This document shows positions 58,220 to 64,000 of a stretch of 64,000 nucleotides of DNA, in pieces. The stretch is from Sphingomonas sp. J315 (lineage in GTDB: Bacteria; Pseudomonadota; Alphaproteobacteria; Sphingomonadales; Sphingomonadaceae). The stretch is taken from the NCBI RefSeq assembly GCF_024666595.1, contig NZ_CP088296.1:1054001-1118000 (forward strand). Reading direction: 5' to 3'. The notes beneath the pieces are model-generated. The model had not been told where the DNA came from. It did not search any database and saw only the letters and a list, made by a program, of their open reading frames with translations. The stretch's first letter is position 1, and the number at the start of each line of letters is the position of its first letter. The position numbers and the translations under genes are program-made.

Positions 58220-59164
58220 ATGGCCTCAGTTGTTCATGCCGAACTGTCGACCGATGCCGTCCCGGAAGCGCAGCGGCTCGACTATTGGTTCTCGAATACG
58301 GGCGGTCGCATGGCTTGCACGCGCGCGAGCGCCGACGCGCCTGTCCATGCTCGTGTCACCGCGCTCGCCGCACCCGGCATCGAGTTCATGAACTATGAAT
58401 CCCGCGGCTTCATCATGGACCGCACCAAACGGATGTGCGCGGCCGACGACCGGGATGAGATCAGCATCGGCCTGGTCGCGAGCCCGACCACCGGGGCAGT
58501 TCAGCATGGCCGCGAAATGAAGCTGCAGCGCGGCCAGCTCTACGTCATAGATTTCGGCCATCCGGTGAGCAGCGTCCTTCCCGATCATCAGGAAATGGCG
58601 ATTTTTCTACCGAGAGCGGCGGTTCGCGCGGCGATTGGCGACGCCGTCGATGACCTTGGCGGGCATGCGCTGCGGACCAGCGGCATCGGCGGCCTGCTCG
58701 CCTCGCATATGCGCGCGCTCGCAGCCGAGGCGGCACGCCTCAGCGATGCGGAACGGGACGTTGCGATGCGGGTGATGGGTGAGCTCGCGCTTGCGGCGCT
58801 GAGCGCGCCCAAGGAGGTCGAGGACGAGCCCGAACCGTTCGCAAACGGGCTCTACGCCGCAGCACTTCGCGCCATTGAGCAGCATTGCGCGGATCACGAG
58901 TTCGATCCCGCGCGCCTTGCGCAGCTACTCGGCCTGTCGCGCGCTTCGCTTTACCGATTGTTCGGGCGGTATGAGGAAGGCGTCGCCGAAGCGATCTGGG
59001 CAGCCCGGCTGGAACACTCGCGCGCGCTCCTGCTGCATGACGCGACACTCTCGGTCACCGACGCGGCCTATCGCTCCGGATTTCTCGATCTGTCCAGCTT
59101 TGCCCGGATGTACCGTCGCCGCTTCGGCCATTCGCCACGCGAGGCGCGCGACGCGGCCAGGTGA
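58220..59164 (+). CDS. AraC family transcriptional regulator
   Basis: A 314-residue regulator. The N-terminal half is an AraC-type ligand/cupin region of the AraC_binding_2 sort ('GLVASPTTGAVQHGREMKLQRGQLYVIDFGHPV'). The C-terminal two-helix-turn-helix domain is at about 220-310: 'FDPARLAQLLGLSRASLYRLFGRY' and 'SVTDAAYRSGFLDLSSFARMYRRRFGHSPREAR', the second being the family signature. The inducer is unknown. Its last 245 bp are repeated at 60810-61054. It is divergent from the autotransporter. Confidence 0.88.
   Translation: MASVVHAELSTDAVPEAQRLDYWFSNTGGRMACTRASADAPVHARVTALAAPGIEFMNYESRGFIMDRTKRMCAADDRDEISIGLVASPTTGAVQHGREMKLQRGQLYVIDFGHPVSSVLPDHQEMAIFLPRAAVRAAIGDAVDDLGGHALRTSGIGGLLASHMRALAAEAARLSDAERDVAMRVMGELALAALSAPKEVEDEPEPFANGLYAAALRAIEQHCADHEFDPARLAQLLGLSRASLYRLFGRYEEGVAEAIWAARLEHSRALLLHDATLSVTDAAYRSGFLDLSSFARMYRRRFGHSPREARDAAR
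58911..59155 (+). repeat. Direct repeat, copy 1 (AraC 3' end)
   Basis: About 245 bp inside the AraC gene that recur at 60810-61054, with only a few mismatches (seen at 58927, 58973 and 58998, then divergence near the stop). The two copies bracket 1.65 kb that holds the excisionase-like and the nucleotidyltransferase-HEPN genes. Confidence 0.85.
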
Positions 59165-59207
59165 GCAGTGCTCACCTTACGAATACGCTTAGCGCTTCGA
59201 CCTGCTC

Positions 59208-59408
59208 GTGATAGACGTCGATCACACTTTCTCTCGACAGGTATTATTTATCGAACCCCGCTTGATGTTGGCTTATGGTCTTATTGTTCTGATGGTACTG
59301 GCCGTTTTAGCGGTGGCGCTTCACCTGCGGCGCAACACCTACACCAATCGAACTGCACGCGACCGTAAGCGTGACAAGATCCGCCGTGAGAAGAGGGGTG
59401 CCGAATAG
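59208..59408 (+). CDS. Small membrane protein, unknown
   Basis: A 66-residue frame from a GTG with one strong transmembrane helix ('LMLAYGLIVLMVLAVLAVALHL') followed by a very basic tail ('RDRKRDKIRREKR'). The helix/charge layout looks like a real single-pass protein. No family or ribosome site is convincing. It lies in the interval between the AraC gene and the repeat copy. Confidence 0.4.
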   Translation: MIDVDHTFSRQVLFIEPRLMLAYGLIVLMVLAVLAVALHLRRNTYTNRTARDRKRDKIRREKRGAE

Positions 59409-59451
59409 CCGCAGAGAGCGAACTGAATGCAGCACCCAGCAGCGCGCGCCG

Positions 59452-59700
59452 CTACAGCAGGCCATCTTTTGCCCGAGTTCTATTTCTCTGCATAAAGCTT
59501 CGCAGTTCGGCAAGCGGTATCAAGTTCAGTCGGCCCACTTTCACTGCATTGATGTCGCCCTGCCTTATTAGCCGATAGAGCAGGGACGGCGCCATGCCGG
59601 TAAGCGTGGACGCTTCGTCGACACGGATACTGATCGGTTGCATTTTTTGGTCGATCATGAGGCCAATTCCTTTGGTCATGGGTGAACTGATACTCCACAT
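59452..59700 (-). CDS. Excisionase/AlpA-type DNA-binding protein
   Basis: A small HTH_17-type protein. The core 'ISIRVDEASTLTGMAPSLLYRLIRQGDINAVKVGRLNLIPLAELRSFMQR' has the winged-helix pattern of the excisionase family ('L-R-G-I-A-KVGR---I---EL--F'). The best start is one of the ATGs near 59658-59677 ('MIDQKMQPISI'); the longest frame begins at 59700. Such proteins regulate excision or transcription in mobile elements. No integrase is in the window, so this may be a remnant of an integrated element. Confidence 0.72.
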   Translation of the reverse strand: MWSISSPMTKGIGLMIDQKMQPISIRVDEASTLTGMAPSLLYRLIRQGDINAVKVGRLNLIPLAELRSFMQRNRTRAKDGLL

Positions 59701-59863
59701 TTAATCTCATCTGGTTTGCCCGGGCACCAGTATCTCGCGAGGGCACCAGAGGGCCTCCTGGAGGCATCTCAGGCGGCTCGGGTCGATTCTTGCAGCAAGG
59801 CAGATTATTCGTTTCGGCGCGCGCGGATCGACGATGTGAGAGCAGGCAGTGTTTGTTTGGCTG

Positions 59864-60769
59864 TCAGCCTGCCTCGGCTGCACTCAGAGCAGCAAGGCGC
59901 TCCGTGCAAAGCGCGCCTACAAGATTGCTCAGTTTCCCGACCGAGCGTGCCAGCGCATCGAGATCTTCGCGCGTAATCGCGTAGCTCGCCGAATAGCGCG
60001 CCTCGACATAGGCGCGTTTCAACCGCTCGAACCGCGCGCGGTCGGCCTTCGTTGCGCGCGGCCAAGCATCGACCAAACGCGGGTCCTTGTCCTCGGCGAG
60101 CGAGCGCAGAAACTTGATGTTGTGCGAGCGCGGGAAATACAGCGTCTGCACAAGCAGGAAGCAGATGTAATAGTGCTCGGTGGCCTGATGCAGCAGGAAC
60201 GCCGCTTTGTTAGCTAACCCCTCCTGCTGGGCGTATCGCGCAAGCTTTAGAAATTCGTCGGCGCTCTCGTGCCATCGTTCACAATACTCGCTCGCCATGC
60301 GATGCGCGTCGGCAGCGGTAAGCGGCTTGGGCATTGCCAGTGAATGGCCCGGCAGCTCGTAAAGCGCGATGCCGTCGCGCGCGATGTCGATCCAGAAATA
60401 CTCGCCGCGCGAGAGGCTGCGGTTCACCTCGTCTAGCGCATGGACGATGATGTTCACCGGGCGTGCGATGCTGGAATCGCGCGCGATCCTGTCCTCGGCG
60501 ACGTACCAATAGTCCGCGATATCGGTGAGGTCAGCATGGCTGACGACGATCAGCAGATCGAAGTCGGACTGATAGCCATTGTCGGGTTCGTCGACCCAAT
60601 CCTCGCGGGCATAGCTGCCGAACAGGATGATCTTGAGCACTTTGCCATTGCGTTTGTGCGCGGCGGTTGCAGAACCGATCGCCCTGTCGAATTCCTCGAG
60701 CAGGATAGCGCGCACGCGCTCGAGTTCGCGCTGCTGGCGCTCTGGAAGATGATCGGTCTCGGACCTCAT
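59864..60769 (-). CDS. Nucleotidyltransferase-HEPN fusion protein
   Basis: A 301-residue protein joining two domains normally encoded as separate toxin and antitoxin genes. The N-terminal minimal nucleotidyltransferase has 'IILFGSYAREDW' (GS motif at 51-52) and 'DFDLLIVV' (Asp69, Asp71), the catalytic pattern of MNT enzymes. The C-terminal HEPN helical bundle (about 160-280) has 'AAFLLHQATEHYYICFLLV' and later 'RARFERLKRAYVEARYS'. HEPN domains are often RNases and MNT partners modify them with AMP. Fused versions occur in alphaproteobacteria with unknown roles. It reads away from the AraC repeat copy. Confidence 0.83.
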   Translation of the reverse strand: MRSETDHLPERQQRELERVRAILLEEFDRAIGSATAAHKRNGKVLKIILFGSYAREDWVDEPDNGYQSDFDLLIVVSHADLTDIADYWYVAEDRIARDSSIARPVNIIVHALDEVNRSLSRGEYFWIDIARDGIALYELPGHSLAMPKPLTAADAHRMASEYCERWHESADEFLKLARYAQQEGLANKAAFLLHQATEHYYICFLLVQTLYFPRSHNIKFLRSLAEDKDPRLVDAWPRATKADRARFERLKRAYVEARYSASYAITREDLDALARSVGKLSNLVGALCTERLAALSAAEAG

Positions 60770-60805
60770 TTTAGGTGCCTATCACATCAGTGATTCGGCT
60801 GCGAG

Positions 60806-61063
60806 ATGGCGCGCCTTGCGCAGCTGCTCGGCCTGTCGCGCGCTTCGCTTTACCGATTGTTCGGGCGGTATCAGGAAGGCGTCGCCGAAGCGATCCGGGC
60901 AGCCCGGCTGGAACACTCGCGCGCGCTCCTGCTGCATGACGCGACACTCTCGGTCACCGACGCGGCCTATCGCTCCGGATTTCTCGATCTGTCCAGCTTT
61001 GCCCGGATGTACCGTCGCCGCTTCGGCCATTCGCCACGCGAGGCGCGCAACGCGGTTCGCTGA
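60806..61063 (+). pseudogene. Truncated duplicate of AraC DNA-binding domain
   Basis: An 85-codon frame encoding only the C-terminal HTH part of the AraC regulator ('ARLAQLLGLSRASLYRLFGRYQEG' to 'SPREARNAVR'), nearly identical to residues of the gene at 58220. The N-terminal ligand domain is missing. The ATG at 60806 is the junction and its downstream part may still be translated as a DNA-binding fragment, but no promoter is evident. Probably non-functional. Confidence 0.75.
60810..61054 (+). repeat. Direct repeat, copy 2 (AraC 3' end)
   Basis: Second copy of the 245-bp segment at 58911-59155, in the same orientation, offset by exactly 1899 bp throughout, so no indels are seen between copies. 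Confidence 0.85.
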
Positions 61064-61117
61064 CCCGGGTTCGCCCAACGGCGGCGGCGGACCTGCAGAC
61101 GCGCCGCCGCGCGGCCC

Positions 61118-62437
61118 TCACACGAAGCGATTGATGAGATTCTCGAGCCGCTCCTGCTTGCCCGACTTGTGCTTGGGATCGAGGTTGGCGCTCACCGCAT
61201 GGTCGGCGATGTCGGACAGGCTGGTGCCGTCGCGGTGGATCATCTGGCCCAGCTCACCGTCCCAACCGGCATAGCGCTGCTTCTTGAACGCATCGATGCG
61301 CCCGTCGGCGATGATCCGCTCGGCATTGAGCAGCGCCGCCGCGACGACATCGACCCCGCCGATATGGCCGTGCAACAGATCCTCGGCATCGACCGACTGG
61401 CGACGCACCTTGGCGTCGAAGTTGAACCCGCCGGTGGTGAACCCGCCCGCGCGCACGATCTCCAGCATCGCCAGTGTCGTTTCCTCGACCGAATTGGGGA
61501 ATTGGTCGGTGTCCCAGCCATTCTGATGGTCGCCGCGATTGGCGTCGATCGACCCGAATATGCCGAACGCCGCCGCCGTCGCGATCTCATGCTCGAACGT
61601 GTGGCCCGACAGCGTGGCGTGGTTCGCCTCGATGTTCACGCACACTTCCTTCTCCAGGCCGTAGCGCTTGAGGAAGCCGTACACGGTCGCCGAATCAAAG
61701 TCGTACTGATGCTTGGTCGGCTCGTGCGGCTTCGGCTCGATCAGGATCGTGCCGGTGAAGCCGATCTTGTGCTTGTGCTCGACGACGAGGGCGAGGAACC
61801 GCCCGAAATTGTCGAGTTCGCGCTTGAGATCGGTGTTGGTCAGCGTCTCATAGCCCTCGCGACCGCCCCACAGCACATAGTTGGCGCCACCCAGCCGCTT
61901 GGTCGCATCGAGCGCCGAGCGGACCTGCAGCGCGGCCCAAGCATAGACTTCCGGATCGGGGCTGGTCGCCGCACCCGCCGCATAGCGCGGGTCGGAGAAC
62001 AGGTTTGCAGTACCCCACAGCAGCTTGCGCCCGGTCTGGCCCTGCAACGTTTCGAGATGATCGACCGCAGTGGCGAAATTGCGCTGATAGGACGCAACGT
62101 CGGTCGCGGGCTCCATCACATCGACATCGTGGAAACAGTAAAAGGGCAGGTCGAGCTTCTGGACGAAGCCCAGCGCCGTCTCACGCTTCTGCGCCGCCGC
62201 CTGCGTCGGATCGGGATTGGCGAGCCAGGGGCGCTGAAACGTGCCCGCGCCGAACACGTCGGAACCCGGCCAGCAGAAGGTGTGCCACATGCACACGGCG
62301 AAGCGGAGATACTCCTCCATCGTCTTGCCGAACACGACGCGATTCTTGTCGTAGAAGCGGTAGGCGAGCTCATTGTCGCTCTCCGGCCCCTCGAACGCGA
62401 TCGTGGGGAAGTCGGCGAAATAGTCGGCGGCGGACAT
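61118..62437 (-). CDS. xylA: Xylose isomerase
   Basis: A 439-residue enzyme from ATG 62437, 1 bp after the xylB stop. It shows '[14 protein letters not shown]' (catalytic His/Asp), '[17 protein letters not shown]', '[16 protein letters not shown]' (metal Glu), '[18 protein letters not shown]' and '[19 protein letters not shown]' (metal ligands). It converts D-xylose to D-xylulose in the cytoplasm. The longer frame to 62503 only covers the end of xylB. It is last in the GH43-xylB-xylA run and converges with the AraC remnant; a GC-rich 9-bp inverted repeat at 61081-61110 lies just downstream. Confidence 0.96.
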   Translation of the reverse strand: MSAADYFADFPTIAFEGPESDNELAYRFYDKNRVVFGKTMEEYLRFAVCMWHTFCWPGSDVFGAGTFQRPWLANPDPTQAAAQKRETALGFVQKLDLPFYCFHDVDVMEPATDVASYQRNFATAVDHLETLQGQTGRKLLWGTANLFSDPRYAAGAATSPDPEVYAWAALQVRSALDATKRLGGANYVLWGGREGYETLTNTDLKRELDNFGRFLALVVEHKHKIGFTGTILIEPKPHEPTKHQYDFDSATVYGFLKRYGLEKEVCVNIEANHATLSGHTFEHEIATAAAFGIFGSIDANRGDHQNGWDTDQFPNSVEETTLAMLEIVRAGGFTTGGFNFDAKVRRQSVDAEDLLHGHIGGVDVVAAALLNAERIIADGRIDAFKKQRYAGWDGELGQMIHRDGTSLSDIADHAVSANLDPKHKSGKQERLENLINRFV

Positions 62438-62438
62438 T

Positions 62439-63890
62439 TTAGTGACCTTTCTTGGGCGTGATGCGGGGATAGGCTTGGCGGAACAGCGTTTTGCGCGCGG
62501 CAAGACGCTCGATCAGATCGGCTTCGGGTTCGATGCGCTGCGACACCGGCGGCGCGGCGCAGACGCTGGCGGGATCGCCGCCGTCGACGGCGAGCTGGGC
62601 GAGCCGCGCGGCCCCCAGCGCTGGGCCGACCTCGCCACCCTTCAGATAGACCAGCGGCACTTCGAACGCGGCGGCGATGATCCGGCCCCAATAGCCCGAG
62701 CGCGCACCGCCGCCGATCACCGACAGCTGCGACACCTGCGTCCCCGCATCGCGCAGCGCGTCGAGCCCGTCGGCGAGCGCAAAGGCGACGCCCTCCAGCA
62801 CCGCCTGCGCCAGCCGGTTCGGATCGGTGTCATTGTCGAGGCCGAGGAACGCGCCGCGCACCCGCGCATCGTTATGCGGCGTCCGCTCGCCCGAGAGATA
62901 GGGCAGGAAGAGCTCTTCCCCCGTCCCCGGCCCGGCGGCCTCGGCGCGCGCGAACAGGTCGGCGGCCCCCGCAGCACCCGTCAGCCGCGCCACCCAGTCG
63001 ATGCACGACGCGGCGGACAGGTGCACGCTCATCTGGTGCCACATGCCCGGCAGGCAGTGGCAAAAGGCGTGGACGGCGCGCGCCGGATTGGGGCGGAACT
63101 GGTCGGTCGCGACAAAGATCACGCCCGATGTGCCGAGCGACAGCAGCGCATCGCCGTCGCGCACCACGCCGACCCCGACCGCGCCTGCGGCATTGTCGCC
63201 GCCGCCCGCGACCACCGGCACCTGCGGCATGCCCCATAGTTCGGCGACTTCGGGACGCAGCGATCCGGTGACCTCGCTCCCCTCGTACAACTTCGGCATC
63301 GCCGCCTGCGACAGGCCGGTGGCGGACAGGATTTCGTCGCTCCAGTCGCGCCGGGCGACATCGACCCACAAGGTTCCCGCCGAATCCGACAGGTCCGACG
63401 CCTTGTCGCCGGTCATCATCAATCGGACATAGTCCTTGGGCAGCAGCACGGCGCGGACCTGCGCGAACAACTCCGGCTCATGCTTGCGCACCCACAGCAG
63501 TTTCGGCGCGGTGAAGCCGGGCATTGCGATATTGCCAGTGATCGCGCGCAGATCGGGGACCGCCGCCTCCAGCTCGTCGCACTCCAGGTCGCAGCGGCCG
63601 TCATTCCACAGGATCGCGGGGCGCAGCGGCTTGTCATCGCCGTCGAGCAGGGTCGCGCCGTGCATCTGCCCGGCAATCCCAACGCCACGGATCGACCGCC
63701 GGACCGCAGGATCGATCGCCTGCACCGCAGCGGTGGTCGCCAGCCACCAGGCGGCCGGATCCTGTTCCGACCAGCCCGGTTGCGGCCGCTGAACGGTGAG
63801 CGCGGCGGTGCCCTGCCCCGCGACGGCGCCGGTCTCGTCCAGCGCCACCGCCTTCACGCCCGACGTGCCGATATCGATGCCGAGGAACAT
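62439..63890 (-). CDS. xylB: Xylulokinase
   Basis: A 483-residue FGGY kinase beginning '[21 protein letters not shown]' (phosphate 1 motif), with '[13 protein letters not shown]', 'LWNDGRC', '[18 protein letters not shown]', '[13 protein letters not shown]', '[21 protein letters not shown]' and '[18 protein letters not shown]'. It phosphorylates D-xylulose to xylulose-5-phosphate for the pentose phosphate pathway. Its ATG overlaps the stop of the GH43 gene by 1 bp (TGATG), so translation is coupled. Confidence 0.95.
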   Translation of the reverse strand: MFLGIDIGTSGVKAVALDETGAVAGQGTAALTVQRPQPGWSEQDPAAWWLATTAAVQAIDPAVRRSIRGVGIAGQMHGATLLDGDDKPLRPAILWNDGRCDLECDELEAAVPDLRAITGNIAMPGFTAPKLLWVRKHEPELFAQVRAVLLPKDYVRLMMTGDKASDLSDSAGTLWVDVARRDWSDEILSATGLSQAAMPKLYEGSEVTGSLRPEVAELWGMPQVPVVAGGGDNAAGAVGVGVVRDGDALLSLGTSGVIFVATDQFRPNPARAVHAFCHCLPGMWHQMSVHLSAASCIDWVARLTGAAGAADLFARAEAAGPGTGEELFLPYLSGERTPHNDARVRGAFLGLDNDTDPNRLAQAVLEGVAFALADGLDALRDAGTQVSQLSVIGGGARSGYWGRIIAAAFEVPLVYLKGGEVGPALGAARLAQLAVDGGDPASVCAAPPVSQRIEPEADLIERLAARKTLFRQAYPRITPKKGH

Positions 63891-64000
63891 CAGGGCAGGA
63901 ACGGGTCGATGGTGGGGATCGTGCCGTCGGGATTGAACTTGAGTTCGGTCACCTTGGCGCTGCGCAGATGGTTTTTCCCGCTGAGCTGGGTGTCATGGTA
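63890..64000 (-). CDS. Glycoside hydrolase family 43 protein, C-terminal fragment
   Basis: The final 36 residues of a gene running off the window: 'YHDTQLSGKNHLRSAKVTEL' and 'NPDGTIPTIDPFLP'. The 'Y-H---LSG--YLR----EL---DGTI' pattern is the usual end of GH43 beta-xylosidase/arabinofuranosidase enzymes. It would release xylose or arabinose from xylan oligomers for XylA and XylB. Confidence 0.72.
   Translation of the reverse strand, partial: YHDTQLSGKNHLRSAKVTELKFNPDGTIPTIDPFLP

Noticed and set aside
61081..61110. Nine-base GC-rich inverted repeat as a terminator for xylA
   Set aside because: No T run follows on either strand, and simple GGC/GCC runs of this kind occur by chance at this GC content.
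61169..62461. 430-codon open frame on the plus strand
   Set aside because: It is fully antisense to xylA, which has all catalytic motifs.

Overview
The window is GC-rich and reads like the chromosome of a sphingomonad-type alphaproteobacterium. The evidence is BolA, pirin and a DnaJ-like start side by side, fused cysNC, a single S21 (rpsU) beside a membrane FKBP, a sphingomonad-style palindromic intergenic repeat (48248-48341), and a xylB-xylA-GH43 cluster. The exact species cannot be read from the sequence.

Layout. 1-4690: housekeeping genes (DnaJ-like start, BolA, pirin, alpha/beta hydrolase, M48/PDZ protease, metallophosphatase, small membrane protein, strong terminator). 4923-9384: nucleotide-sugar supply (galU, UDP-glucuronate 4-epimerase, wecB, wecC). 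9381-13171: sulfate activation (cysD, cysNC, cysQ, minus strand). 13248-14970: insertion-sequence debris, an IS701-type remnant next to an IS481-type element with a nonsense codon. 15152-40330: a 25 kb, all-minus-strand Wzx/Wzy-type polysaccharide locus. In transcription order it holds: TPR-like membrane protein, O-antigen ligase-like protein, Wza-like exporter, Wzc-like kinase/co-polymerase, Gfo/Idh dehydrogenase, formyltransferase, DegT aminotransferase, Wzx flippase, secreted beta-helix protein, Wzy polymerase, glycosyltransferase, two methyltransferases, sugar amidotransferase with HisH and HisF partners, fnlABC (UDP-L-FucNAc), wbuB, wbuC and the initiating sugar transferase. 40558-51484: SGNH acyltransferase, glpD, FKBP, rpsU, S41 protease, MHS transporter, recJ, ugd. 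51730-51804: tRNA-Glu. 51993-57950: a giant glycine-rich autotransporter. 58220-61063: AraC regulator, small island with an excisionase-like protein and a fused nucleotidyltransferase-HEPN protein, then a copy of the AraC 3' end. 61118-64000: xylA, xylB and a GH43 tail.

How it works together. galU, ugd, the GAE-type epimerase, wecB and wecC supply UDP-glucose, UDP-glucuronate, UDP-galacturonate and UDP-ManNAc uronate. fnlABC makes UDP-L-FucNAc, with wbuB as the likely FucNAc transferase. The dehydrogenase, aminotransferase and formyltransferase trio, plus the amidotransferase/HisH/HisF set, suggests a 3-amino uronic acid carrying a formyl and/or amidine group. This is the most unusual chemistry in the window, and it is inferred from gene content only.

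Caution on quality. At least twelve genes are split by one- or two-base indels, many at G or C runs (hydrolase, galU, wecC, sugar transferase, hisF, beta-helix protein, formyltransferase, Gfo/Idh, TPR protein, ugd, autotransporter, IS701 transposase). Most encode proteins that look complete when the frames are joined, so sequencing error is more likely than mass gene decay. These genes are given over their full span.
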